From contig NZ_JAATOO010000008.1 of the NCBI RefSeq assembly GCF_011806575.1, positions 62,001-126,000 of the forward strand: a DNA stretch of 64,000 nt, in the 5' to 3' direction. This stretch comes from Vibrio hepatarius. Its GTDB lineage: Bacteria; Pseudomonadota; Gammaproteobacteria; Enterobacterales; Vibrionaceae. The notes beneath the pieces are model-generated. The model saw only the letters and a list, made by a program, of their open reading frames with translations, made no database searches and had not been told where the DNA came from. Shown in pieces: positions 43,992-52,425 of this stretch; within the stretch, counting starts at the first letter, position 1; each line of letters opens with the position of its first letter. Position numbers and translations under genes: made by a program.

Positions 43992-44807
43992 CTAGATTTT
44001 GTTGATCAAGCGATATTCGGTGTTGGATAGAATAGCATCTTCCAGTGGACCTAACCCTAACGTACTGTAACCGAAAAAGTTAGGTTTTGTATTCGAGCGT
44101 AATGACTGCACCGATTCTGACAAATTCTCATCCAGCATTAGAGCATCTGCTACATCTGATAGTGATTTTTGACTGGCTGGACTCAACGGAGAAATAAACT
44201 CACTAACACCACTAACTGATGAGTACAAGAAGCCAAATTCTCCGCCGTTATTCTCTTCAATGTAGTAGTTACCGGTGCGCGCGAAAGACGCCCTTATCTC
44301 ATTTATGCTCTCAATAGCGTTAAAGTTATTGTCGAACATCTGAATGCCGCCAGCATGCTCGATCGTTTCAGGTAAAAAACCTTCACTTGGGAAAACAAGA
44401 TAGGCAACAATCGCGTTGTCTCTACTGATCGCCGATATGATAAAGTTTTCATCTTGGTAATATTTAATCACATCGTTAGTCGACGAGCGTTTAATATAAA
44501 CAGGTGCTCCAAAGGTTTCATCGAGTAACACAGCAGACGCGCGGATATAGATTTTTTCTAGTTTGTTATGCGATGGAATATCTGTCATTTGAGACAAACC
44601 AAAATTAACGATCTTCTCTATGGCGTCAACGCTGTCATTGAACCCACCCAATGCGATAGACACGACGGAAGCTAAACCGATAGTGCGAGCCCAACCTCCT
44701 GACCACACACTGTTTTGCTGAGCCTCAACCAGTTCTTCTTGCGTGTCTTGCAATTCCTGTAATTCTGCTTGGATACTCTCTGTTTCATTTATTTGCGATA
44801 CAGACAT
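43992..44807 (-). CDS. Unknown protein with N-terminal coiled coil, envelope cluster
   Basis: I do not recognise this protein of about 271 aa. Residues 1-35 form a Glu/Gln-rich coiled coil (ESIQAELQELQDTQEELVEA). A hydrophobic stretch follows (ARTIGLASVVSIALGGF), then a globular part with alpha/beta pattern. ATG 44807 is best placed relative to AAGGG 6 nt upstream; ATG 44810 and TTG 44813 are alternatives. It overlaps or abuts the tiny membrane-protein gene. It is the last gene of a six-gene AT-rich minus-strand cluster that includes lipoproteins and a transglycosylase. Confidence 0.7.
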   Translation of the reverse strand: MSVSQINETESIQAELQELQDTQEELVEAQQNSVWSGGWARTIGLASVVSIALGGFNDSVDAIEKIVNFGLSQMTDIPSHNKLEKIYIRASAVLLDETFGAPVYIKRSSTNDVIKYYQDENFIISAISRDNAIVAYLVFPSEGFLPETIEHAGGIQMFDNNFNAIESINEIRASFARTGNYYIEENNGGEFGFLYSSVSGVSEFISPLSPASQKSLSDVADALMLDENLSESVQSLRSNTKPNFFGYSTLGLGPLEDAILSNTEYRLINKI

Positions 44808-44809
44808 CA

Positions 44810-44980
44810 TCAACCCTTAATCTCGTCAATTTTATCTAGTAGGGCTTCTTTTCCCTCTTCAGCGTGTTCTTGTACTTGCTCAAAAGTACCGGTATCCATT
44901 AATTGCTCAATTTCATCCGTGTAGTTGACACCGATATAAATTCCAATAGCAATAAAGAAAAGAGCAAAAATCTTAAACAT
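44810..44980 (-). CDS. Small single-pass membrane protein, envelope cluster
   Basis: The product is about 56 aa. Its N-terminal helix (MFKIFALFFIAIGIYIGVNY) is followed by an acidic amphipathic tail (EQVQEHAEEGKEALLDKIDE). ATG 44980 has GAGAG upstream, and the frame's earlier start is unlikely. It lies 64 nt after the transglycosylase gene and its stop overlaps the next start, so translation is coupled to the coiled-coil protein. The role is unknown; the size and charge fit a regulator or assembly factor of a membrane complex. Confidence 0.7.
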   Translation of the reverse strand: MFKIFALFFIAIGIYIGVNYTDEIEQLMDTGTFEQVQEHAEEGKEALLDKIDEIKG

Positions 44981-45044
44981 CGTTTCTCTCAAATTATCTA
45001 GTAGAAAGAAAAGCACATATCAAATGTATGTGCTTAGGACACAA

Positions 45045-46526
45045 TTATTGGTATAGAGCGATACGGCTGCTTACTTTCTTCAAGTAGCCTTTTGTTTCAT
45101 CGTAAGGGAGACTTGCGATTAGCTGTTTATATACTTCGTCAGGCGACATGGAGTTGATCACTTTTGAAGCTTTACCAATATTCGTTGAGCGATCTTGGTT
45201 AAATGCTCGAGCAACGTTACCTGCGCCAGTGTTGTACGCCGCAATTACGCAGTAAAGTCTGCTTTCGTCATTCTCAATTTTTCTAAGATATTTGCTGTTT
45301 AAGATATCCAGATACGCTGTACCTGTTTCAACGTTAATGACAGGTTCATATAATTCTTCAGGTTTCATTGGTGCGTCAATATTGCGCACTTGCTTATTTA
45401 CATCATGGCCCGCGCTTGTTGGTACCACTTGCATCAGGCCAAACGCTGGGATGTGAGATTTTGCATTCGGACGAAATGCCGATTCTGAATGCATAATTGC
45501 CATAATCAGAGCGGCATCCACCTTCCAGTTTTTACTTTCTTTTTCAGCAAGAGGGGCATACTGGCTAGCACGTACTTTTAGGCTATTCTCTGGAAGTTTG
45601 ACTTTGTAACTGACAACTTTCTTAGGCTTTTCGATTGAAGCTGCCGCTAAAGGCATTTTAGTTTGTGTGGAACTCGCATCCGCTTTAACTACTTGCTTGG
45701 AAACTGATTCAGCTTTTTCTTGCTTTGGTTGTTTAGCATTGACAACCGCTTGAGTATTCAAGTCTGGCTTTAATTCTGTATCTACAATTTCTGGTGTTTC
45801 TGATTGCTCAACAACAATGCCGTACTTAGCTCGCATCGCATTATAGAGCTCAGTTTGTGATGCTATTCGCTGCTGCGCTTGCTCCAATAACGTTAGCTTC
45901 TTGTTATGGGCACGTTGGTAGATGAAAGAGTCAGGGATACCTGTGTGTGAGTTAATTAAGCGCTCTGCTTGTACATCTAACTCATTCATTTGACGTTGAG
46001 TTTGTTGAATGACGAAGTCTTTCTCTGCTTGCTCTTTTTCTAAGGAATAACGCACAGCATGGTCTTCGGCTTTCATTTGATTGAGCTTAACTTTCTTACC
46101 TGCAACCTCTACAGGTAAACTTTTTACTAAATCCTGAATTTCCTCGGTAGAGCTATCTTCATCAACAAGAACCGATATGGTTGCAAGGTTGGTTTCATAA
46201 TCTACCGTCGTCTTTACGGCGTCATTTTCAGAGTATTGGACTTCTTTGGTTTGTGATGAAACTTCACCTTCGCCCCAAATTTTGATTAATTCGGCACGTC
46301 GATTATCTAAATTTTGAGTATATTCGTCGCGCCATGCTTCATACTGATCCAAATAAGTATTTACGTACGCATGAAACTCTTTTTTCTTGTCTTCCGGCAA
46401 TTGGTTTGCTTTTTCAACAGCTTTATTTAGTTGCTGCATTTGATTCTCTGAGACCGCAAATGCAGGAACACTCACTACGACAGAAATAGCGGCAGCAAGC
46501 ATTGTCTTACTTAAATTTGTATACAT
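45045..46526 (-). CDS. MltC-like lytic transglycosylase with coiled-coil spacer
   Basis: The 493-aa protein has a signal peptide (about residues 1-25, VVVSVPAFAVSE) without a lipobox Cys. A region like the MltC N-terminal domain follows (IKIWGEGEVSSQTKEVQYSE, VDYETNLATISV), then a coiled-coil/low-complexity stretch. The C-terminal SLT domain has LIMAIMHSESAFRPNAKS with the catalytic Glu, AFGLMQVVPTSAG and YCVIAAYNTGAGNVARAF. It should cleave the glycan strand to 1,6-anhydro products. E. coli MltC is a lipoprotein of about 360 aa; this one is longer and soluble, as the Cys is missing. It is downstream of a terminator, so it may be a separate unit. Confidence 0.88.
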   Translation of the reverse strand: MYTNLSKTMLAAAISVVVSVPAFAVSENQMQQLNKAVEKANQLPEDKKKEFHAYVNTYLDQYEAWRDEYTQNLDNRRAELIKIWGEGEVSSQTKEVQYSENDAVKTTVDYETNLATISVLVDEDSSTEEIQDLVKSLPVEVAGKKVKLNQMKAEDHAVRYSLEKEQAEKDFVIQQTQRQMNELDVQAERLINSHTGIPDSFIYQRAHNKKLTLLEQAQQRIASQTELYNAMRAKYGIVVEQSETPEIVDTELKPDLNTQAVVNAKQPKQEKAESVSKQVVKADASSTQTKMPLAAASIEKPKKVVSYKVKLPENSLKVRASQYAPLAEKESKNWKVDAALIMAIMHSESAFRPNAKSHIPAFGLMQVVPTSAGHDVNKQVRNIDAPMKPEELYEPVINVETGTAYLDILNSKYLRKIENDESRLYCVIAAYNTGAGNVARAFNQDRSTNIGKASKVINSMSPDEVYKQLIASLPYDETKGYLKKVSSRIALYQ

Positions 46527-46594
46527 GTATCACTCCTAGAGCGTCTAAAGATAAAAGGCCACCAAAGAGGCGGCCTGTATCACTTTTAGAGCGT
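46526..46594. repeat. 19-nt imperfect direct repeats flanking a terminator
   Basis: TGTATCACTCCTAGAGCGT (46526-46544) and TGTATCACTTTTAGAGCGT (46576-46594) differ at two adjacent bases and start 50 bp apart. The first copy contains the transglycosylase ribosome-binding site. Confidence 0.6.
46556..46576 (-). terminator. Terminator between the LPP20 lipoprotein and transglycosylase genes
   Basis: On the minus strand AGGCCGCC pairs with GGTGGCCT (one G-T wobble) around TCTTT, followed by a T-rich run (TTTATCTTT). It would end or attenuate transcription of the three lipoprotein genes before the transglycosylase gene. Confidence 0.75.
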
Positions 46595-46607
46595 AATCAA
46601 ACCGCGT

Positions 46608-47222
46608 TTATTTTTTTAAAGCTTCGAATGCGTTGGCTAAATCAGCTGCAGCTTGCTCGTTGTTGAACTTGTCCCAGAGCGCAGAATCTTCGCTAGATAC
46701 TTCGTCAATAACTTTGTTTATGTTGGCGTCAAACGTTGCTTGATCCATACCAACTAATACGTAAAGACCACCCGTTGGACTTGCTTGGCTCACGATGACA
46801 CGGCTGTTTGTTAAACTGCGAGTAACCACATTTTTAGTAATGTTCTCGAAAGTTTCTTGAACATTCTCGTTCACAATACTCGTGCCATCAGTAGCAGAAG
46901 TATTGACTGAGCTTTCAACTGCCTGTTGAAACAGGTTGTTTACGTCAGTTTGAAACTGGGCTGCGAGATTGACACGTGCATCATTAGTTGCAATCTTACG
47001 CATGACGCTCATGCCCGCGGCACTCTTTTTCGAGTAACCCGTTGCGCCAGCCGCTAAATCTGTTGGCAGCACGTCACAAATCCAACCCGGCGCGGCGACT
47101 GTTGGAGCATCAGGGAATGTGCATGGCGCAAAGTTTTGTGCTTGTTCAACCGTTGAATTGTTGGTGCTTTGACAACCTGTTAATGCTGCAATGAGTGACG
47201 CCGCAATAATTACTTTTTTCAT
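46608..47222 (-). CDS. LPP20-family lipoprotein, envelope cluster
   Basis: The 204-aa protein has a lipoprotein signal with the lipobox LTGCQS (Cys17). A short linker with a Cys pair (FAPCTFPD, GWICDVLP) precedes an LPP20-like alpha/beta domain (GATGYSKKSAAGMSVMRKIATNDARVNLAAQF, then SRVIVSQASPTGGLYVLVGMDQ). The fold resembles FlgP and related outer-membrane lipoproteins. Residue +2 is Gln, not Asp, so outer-membrane sorting is expected. AAGGA lies upstream of ATG 47222. Confidence 0.8.
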   Translation of the reverse strand: MKKVIIAASLIAALTGCQSTNNSTVEQAQNFAPCTFPDAPTVAAPGWICDVLPTDLAAGATGYSKKSAAGMSVMRKIATNDARVNLAAQFQTDVNNLFQQAVESSVNTSATDGTSIVNENVQETFENITKNVVTRSLTNSRVIVSQASPTGGLYVLVGMDQATFDANINKVIDEVSSEDSALWDKFNNEQAAADLANAFEALKK

Positions 47223-47245
47223 TAGTTATTTTCCTTTATCCGAAG

Positions 47246-48226
47246 TTATTTCAGCATGCACTCAATATCGCCCCAACGACATTGTTCAGGGACGATTTTA
47301 CCTAATGAGCCTTTTTGAACTTTCAGAGCTGTTTCTTCATCGATTGAGACCCAAGAGTACTTTGTTGTCACTGCATTGTGTTGGTTGTTTACAACATACC
47401 CAGTGCCGATCGGGAAGATCTCAAGTTCGCCTTCCATAGACTTCATTCCCTTAGAAAATAGGACTTCGGCACCCGGTGTGACTTTCTTGTTTGTTCCCAT
47501 GTTCAATCTGACCATGCTGCCATGCTCACATTGACGCAACTCTAGTACGGGGGCGCTCGCGGCTAACATCTGCTTAAGCTCGTATGTGTGCTCAACCGCT
47601 TCCATAGCCGCTTTACTTGCTAGGCTCTGATACTGGGTAACTGAAATTGGGCAATCTGAACGACGCTCTTCGATATCGATGCTCTCATCACCTTGCATCT
47701 CGATTCGTTTGATCAGTTTCATGCTCGGAATCGCGACAACTTTAGCAATTGCTTTGACATTCACGGTGAAGTCACACTCCGCTGGATAACGTTTTATGCC
47801 ATCGTCTGTCTCGCGAGTGTAGGCTTCCTTGAATGAATAAGTGAGATCTGACGCCGTGATTTCAGTGATAATTGCCACATCTGCAACAGATGCACCTTTA
47901 GTGCTCACTCGTCCACTTTGTTCTGCAAGAATCAATTCGTTCTTAAGCTTATTTGCCAGCGAACGGTCAACAAGCTCTGCGCCTGAGCTTGAAATTTGAG
48001 TTTCTAACTCATTTCGCATTGACGTAATAAGTTTTGTTTTTGCTTCGTCCTGAAAAGAAATATTTGGCGATAGAACAATCACTTTTGTATCTTCAGTTGA
48101 AGGAATTTTAACTTCTGCCGACTCGATCTCTACACGAGTATCAGGCGTACAAACTTCATCTGCCATACGCGTACAACCTGACAAAGTTGTTAGCAATGCA
48201 CTAGCCAACATTGTTTTCTTGAACAT
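47246..48226 (-). CDS. Lipoprotein with CsgG/TolB-N- and FlgT-like features, envelope cluster
   Basis: The 326-aa protein has the lipobox LSGCTR (Cys18) in a short signal. The middle has a CsgG/TolB-N-like alpha/beta pattern (KVIVLSPNISFQDEAKTKL, AELVDRSLANKLKNELILAE, ADVAIITEITASDLTYSF). The C-terminal segment (MVRLNMGTNKKVTPGAEVLFSKGM) resembles the C-terminal domain of FlgT. Four or more Cys residues in the mature part may pair as disulfides (ECDFTV, SDCPIS, RQCEHG, EQCRWGDIEC). GGAGA precedes ATG 48226. The likeness is based on pattern, not on an alignment. Confidence 0.75.
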   Translation of the reverse strand: MFKKTMLASALLTTLSGCTRMADEVCTPDTRVEIESAEVKIPSTEDTKVIVLSPNISFQDEAKTKLITSMRNELETQISSSGAELVDRSLANKLKNELILAEQSGRVSTKGASVADVAIITEITASDLTYSFKEAYTRETDDGIKRYPAECDFTVNVKAIAKVVAIPSMKLIKRIEMQGDESIDIEERRSDCPISVTQYQSLASKAAMEAVEHTYELKQMLAASAPVLELRQCEHGSMVRLNMGTNKKVTPGAEVLFSKGMKSMEGELEIFPIGTGYVVNNQHNAVTTKYSWVSIDEETALKVQKGSLGKIVPEQCRWGDIECMLK

Positions 48227-48274
48227 TTTTATCTCCGAATATTTTTTCGTTAATTTTTATTTAGGAACTGGGCA

Positions 48275-49312
48275 CTAGTTGATTAAGCCCAACGCAACCC
48301 AAATTCCTTTTTCTCTTATTTGATCATCAAAGTGGCGAGCTGCCCCTTCATCAGCGTATTTATAGCTAGTCACAGAGCTACCTGTAGAGATGACTTCACT
48401 CCGAGAAACTGTTTTATTCTGACTATTCGAAACCTTAACCTGGGAAACTAAGGTTGAAATATAAGCGCCTGCAATTTTCTTTCTACGTTTCTCTGAAACA
48501 ACGTTGAGAGTATGTGTCTGATTGCGACGCTTTGAGGTTGAGGTGGCAATATTAAATTCGGATATTTGTTCGCCAAGAAATTGTGCTGCTTTTTTAGAAC
48601 TAGAGTCATATGACAGGCGGAAATAAAGCTCGCTACTCACTTTTTGGTACGTTTCTGTGTAACGAGTGATCGAACTCGTATCAGCGATATAAGATGGGTC
48701 TAATGGAGCAAGCATTGATATACGTACCGCAGCGTCATGCTTAAGTTGATATGCGGTTCTATTTTTTAGCCACCACAAGAGTTTGTCTTGATGACGTATA
48801 TTGGATATTTCATGCTCAGCTTTAAGGTTCATATCTTGTAGTTCACGCTTCAATTGTTGCGTTACAAGTGATTTTTTAATTCGAACTTTAACAAAGGCGC
48901 CGAGATCATTTTCTTCCATTTGCATAAATTCAATACCATTCAGAGTGAGTGTCTCTGTTTTAGTATTAACTTTGTTGTCAACCAGAATATTAAAAGAACC
49001 TTCGTTGTCTTTCTCTCTCACTGTTTCTCTGATATGAGAAGAGGATTTGACCTGCGTCCAAAGGTTTTCATTGAGGTTATTTACTGCCATTTTCTTTGCT
49101 TGAGATAGATTCCTAGCTTCCGCTACAGCATAGAGATATTCAGCATTATTTACTTCAGGTTCGGAATACCAACTAGGCTTAGTTGATTGACAACCAGATA
49201 GAAGTAAAGCACTTAGAATAGTCACTAAAAATAGAGAAAATCTTTTCTTTGTAGACACTTTTTTTTGAACCAGTATCAAATAATTTGTGAAAAATGTTAT
49301 ATGTCGACTCAT
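48275..49312 (-). CDS. LPP20-like lipoprotein with long C-terminal extension, envelope cluster
   Basis: The product is up to 345 aa. The lipobox LLLSGCQS sits after a hydrophobic signal. A start at GTG 49258 (VSTKKRFSLF) would give a normal lipoprotein signal, while ATG 49312 adds 18 residues; neither has a clear ribosome-binding site. The N-terminal mature domain is LPP20-like (PEVNNAEYLYAVAEARNLSQAKKMAVNNL). A helical C-terminal half follows (MNLKAEHEISNIRHQDKLLWWLKN). It is the first gene of the AT-rich cluster, behind a long non-coding leader. Its function is unknown. Confidence 0.75.
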   Translation of the reverse strand: MSRHITFFTNYLILVQKKVSTKKRFSLFLVTILSALLLSGCQSTKPSWYSEPEVNNAEYLYAVAEARNLSQAKKMAVNNLNENLWTQVKSSSHIRETVREKDNEGSFNILVDNKVNTKTETLTLNGIEFMQMEENDLGAFVKVRIKKSLVTQQLKRELQDMNLKAEHEISNIRHQDKLLWWLKNRTAYQLKHDAAVRISMLAPLDPSYIADTSSITRYTETYQKVSSELYFRLSYDSSSKKAAQFLGEQISEFNIATSTSKRRNQTHTLNVVSEKRRKKIAGAYISTLVSQVKVSNSQNKTVSRSEVISTGSSVTSYKYADEGAARHFDDQIREKGIWVALGLIN

Positions 49313-49866
49313 AAATATTCAAGGCGATATTTAATTTAACTGAACAGTATTTATACAATTTATGGTTTATATTTGACATTTCTCTGACATGGTTTGTTTG
49401 TGTTTTGAACGTTAGTGATAGTCAAATCAATATAAAATACTGTTTAAAATAAGATAATTTTTAATAATAAGAGTAATTAGTTTCTAGTACGAAAGTTTAT
49501 ATTATTATTCAATAATGTGAGAACCGTCTTATAAGCTACCATCACAAAAAAACAATTTGTATAAAAAGTGTTCAAAAATAGTTATGCACAAACTTATTTA
49601 ATAAGACTAAGGTCTAGTTATAAAATTGTGAGTTATCTTAAATTGACGCTGTTCGACGGTGTTATAAGTAACTGTGCAATATGTTGGAGTCATTAATTTT
49701 GTTATTGAGCTATTTTTTATGAGTTCAAGTGTTGGCTCAGAATTGTCGTTTGAAGAAAGCGGTAGTACTTAATTTTCACAAGCCTATGGCGGCCAAATAT
49801 TCTTACTAGATAGAATAGATAATCGGTTATGATTATAAGTAGGAAACCACACCATCTAGGAGATTC
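49313..49866. other. 554-nt AT-rich intergenic region
   Basis: This is the longest gene-free stretch in the window and is very AT-rich. It lies between the divergent lipoprotein cluster and rnz, and must hold promoters for both. I see no tRNA, no convincing ORF (a 16-codon ATG frame near 49719 has no family features) and no clear terminator. The composition fits a transferred or H-NS-bound segment. Confidence 0.5.
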
Positions 49867-50829
49867 ATGGAACTCTGCTTTTTGGGCACTTCGTCTGGTG
49901 TACCGACTAAAACGCGCAATGTCACTGCGGTTGCGTTGAAAGAAAGTAAAGGGAAAGGTTGGTTCTTGGTTGATTGCGGAGAAGCGACTCAGCATCAACT
50001 GCTTAAGAGCTCGTTAACGGTTAATAATCTGCAGGCGATTTTAATCACCCACATCCACGGCGACCATTGTTATGGCTTACCCGGTTTACTTGCCAGTGCG
50101 GCAATGAATCATCGTACTGAGCCGTTGACGATCATTGTGCCTAAAGCCATTCAGGACTGGTTTGAAGCAACGCAAAAATTCACTCAGCTTTATCTTCCTT
50201 ATCCGCTAAGGTTTATTGATGCCGAAAGCTTACCAAGTGTGACCATCGGCCAGTTCACGATTGATCTCACTCCGCTTACGCATCGCGTTCCATCCTTCGC
50301 TTACCGATTTACCGAATCGACAATTAAGAGTTATCTCGATTTTGAAAAACTCGCCCAGCACAACATTCCGAGGGGGCCGATTTGGGGACAATTGGTAAAA
50401 GGTGAGGATGTGGTATTTGGTGGCAAGGTCCTGAAAAGCCGGGATTTTACCTATTATTCCCACCCGCCGAGACGAATCATTATCGCGGGCGACAATAGTG
50501 AACCAGAAAAACTGACCGAGTTTAGCCGTGATTGTCATGCGTTGGTACATGAAGCAACGTATGCAAAAGAGTTGGCAGTTCAGGCCAAAGAGTACGGCCA
50601 CAGCTACGCTGAGCTGGTGGCACAATTTGCGGAAAAAACGCAGATTAACAACCTTGTGCTAACTCACTTTAGCCCAAGGTACCAAGCCGAGCTCAATGCG
50701 GATACCTCCATCGAACAGCTACGTAGTGAAGCGGAAAAAGTGTATCGCGGCCGACTGTTTCTCGCGCAGGACTTAGCTAGGTTCCGGATGGATACCCAAG
50801 GCACACTTGAGCAAGTTTTTGACGAATAG
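49867..50829 (+). CDS. rnz: Ribonuclease Z
   Basis: The 320-aa metallo-beta-lactamase-fold enzyme has the N-terminal LCFLGTSSGVPTKTRNVTAV, the zinc motif THIHGDHCYGLPGLL (HxHxDH), HRVPSFAYRF, IIAGDNSEPEKL, and the late LTHFSPRY with the last His ligand. The long EATYAKELAVQAKEYGHSYAE segment matches the exosite-containing RNase Z type. It trims tRNA 3' ends. TAGGAG lies before ATG 49867. It converges with the deacylase gene. Confidence 0.94.
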   Translation: MELCFLGTSSGVPTKTRNVTAVALKESKGKGWFLVDCGEATQHQLLKSSLTVNNLQAILITHIHGDHCYGLPGLLASAAMNHRTEPLTIIVPKAIQDWFEATQKFTQLYLPYPLRFIDAESLPSVTIGQFTIDLTPLTHRVPSFAYRFTESTIKSYLDFEKLAQHNIPRGPIWGQLVKGEDVVFGGKVLKSRDFTYYSHPPRRIIIAGDNSEPEKLTEFSRDCHALVHEATYAKELAVQAKEYGHSYAELVAQFAEKTQINNLVLTHFSPRYQAELNADTSIEQLRSEAEKVYRGRLFLAQDLARFRMDTQGTLEQVFDE

Positions 50830-50838
50830 GCCGCACAA

Positions 50839-50870
50839 GGCTTTTACCAGCACAGCGATAAAAGCCCTTT
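50839..50870. terminator. Terminator-like stem between rnz and the YbaK-type gene
   Basis: GGCTTTTA (50839-50846) pairs with TAAAAGCC (50859-50866) around a 12-nt loop, followed by CTTTTG. The genes are convergent. Confidence 0.5.
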
Positions 50871-50875
50871 TGCGC

Positions 50876-51355
50876 TTAGTGAAAAACCTGACTACTAAAC
50901 CTAATGACGCGTATCGGGTTAATCAGTGCGAGAAACGCGTCTTGATCTAGCCGGATCAAGGTTTCATGGTCACCTGCTTCAAGATAGATATAGTCGAGGT
51001 GGGTGAGCATTTCATCACATACCGTAGACATATGATAAGGACTGCCGACAGGGGGAACCGCACCGTGTTCGCAATCAGTAAACATTTGATAGATTTCGCG
51101 CTCTTTCACTAGATGGTAAGAGGCACTAAATTCATCGTCTAAACGAGATAAGCTGATCTTGTTGTTGGCGGGCAGTACAGCCATCATGTGTCGACCTTCG
51201 TGGTCTTCTAACACTACGCCTTTTGCCAAGTTAGACAACGGCACACCTGCAGTGACACCGCTTTGCAGTGAACTGTGGCTAGGACGGTGGCGTACTACTC
51301 TAAATGAAATATCGTGCTCTGCCATATAGTGGTCGAGCCGGGTTGAAATAGTCAT
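50876..51355 (-). CDS. YbaK/EbsC-type aminoacyl-tRNA deacylase
   Basis: The product is about 159 aa from ATG 51355, with AAGGAGG 5 nt upstream. It has the YbaK fold with RLDHYMAEHDISFRVVRH, LAKGVVLEDHEGRHMMAVLPANNKISL (the conserved Lys is in LAKGVV) and AVPPVGSPYHM. Such proteins hydrolyse mischarged aminoacyl-tRNAs in trans; the exact tRNA (Pro or other) is not decided by sequence. Confidence 0.9.
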   Translation of the reverse strand: MTISTRLDHYMAEHDISFRVVRHRPSHSSLQSGVTAGVPLSNLAKGVVLEDHEGRHMMAVLPANNKISLSRLDDEFSASYHLVKEREIYQMFTDCEHGAVPPVGSPYHMSTVCDEMLTHLDYIYLEAGDHETLIRLDQDAFLALINPIRVIRFSSQVFH

Positions 51356-51445
51356 ACAAGCCTCCTTCTGTATGAGACCCACACTGAGTATAGGTAGCGG
51401 ACGGAAAGGCGACCAATTAAATTGTGTAATTAAAGATGTTTTCGT

Positions 51446-52336
51446 TTACGCAACGCGAAACTCACTACGCAGCCAATTTCTCAGCGTCAGGACGTGTTCG
51501 TTTTTGAGTTTGTCTCGCTGGCAGGCGAAATAGAAGTCCTGATACGGGTTTAATACTGGAGAACCCACTTCAACTAAAAGGCCTTGGTTCACATCATCAC
51601 GGACAAACTGACGATGTGTGACGAACACGCCCAGCCTTTGAATAGTGGCTTGCACTGCTTGAATAGACGCAGAGAAACTGAGGTTGTTGACGCTGTCGGG
51701 AACGGGTAAGTCATTGCTTTCACACCACACTTTCCAATCGTATTTACGCCGGTCGTTGGCGGCAATAATCGCTGGATACTTCTCTAGCAGTTGCTGAGGT
51801 GTCGTGTTGTCATCCACTAGCTCTGGGCTGGCGACCATCACCAGCTCATCTTCAGACAACAATTCACAGTAGTAGTCTTGCCATTCGTCTGATTTGCCGT
51901 GAATGATGGCGACATCGACGCCTTCTCTTTCCATCACAAAGCTACCGATAAGGTTTGAGATTCGGACATCCAATTGCGGAGCAAACTGGTTAAAGCGGTG
52001 TACGCGTGGGATCCACCAATGCATTGCCAGTGAGTTGACCATATTGAGGGTGAGGCGATGACTTTGTTGTGCGCCGATCAATTGCTGCGTCGCCTCGACG
52101 ATCTGCGCTAATGCAGGAGCGACTTGCTTGTAATATTTTCTACCTGCCGCATTCAAGACCACTGCACGCCCAACTCGTTGAAACAAGGGCTGACCGAGCT
52201 GATGTTCTAGGGATTTGATCGCCTGACTGACCGCCGAGTGACTGACGCTAAGCACTTTTGCGGCGTCTGTCATGCTGCCAGTCTCGGCTACGGCGACAAA
52301 AGAATAGATCGATTTCAGTGAAGCAAGTTTTTTCAT
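51446..52336 (-). CDS. LysR family transcriptional regulator
   Basis: The product is about 296 aa. It has an N-terminal winged helix-turn-helix (SIYSFVAVAETGSMTDAAKVL, SHSAVSQAIKSLEHQLGQPLF) and then the effector-binding periplasmic-type fold. ATG 52336 (MKKLASLK) is more likely than the frame's earlier start. It is divergent from an EamA transporter gene with about 90 bp between starts, the standard layout for a LysR regulator and its target. The effector is unknown. Confidence 0.92.
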   Translation of the reverse strand: MKKLASLKSIYSFVAVAETGSMTDAAKVLSVSHSAVSQAIKSLEHQLGQPLFQRVGRAVVLNAAGRKYYKQVAPALAQIVEATQQLIGAQQSHRLTLNMVNSLAMHWWIPRVHRFNQFAPQLDVRISNLIGSFVMEREGVDVAIIHGKSDEWQDYYCELLSEDELVMVASPELVDDNTTPQQLLEKYPAIIAANDRRKYDWKVWCESNDLPVPDSVNNLSFSASIQAVQATIQRLGVFVTHRQFVRDDVNQGLLVEVGSPVLNPYQDFYFACQRDKLKNEHVLTLRNWLRSEFRVA

Positions 52337-52425
52337 CTGTAAGTTTTTCTTACGTAATCTGTAAATATTAATCGTTTTTAATTCACCTAGCACACTCCTA
52401 AACTTAGCGTCAAAAGGGAGGAGTT

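Noticed and set aside
49719..49769. A 16-codon ATG frame in the AT-rich region before rnz
   Set aside because: It has no ribosome-binding site and no recognisable peptide features, and chance occurrence is likely.
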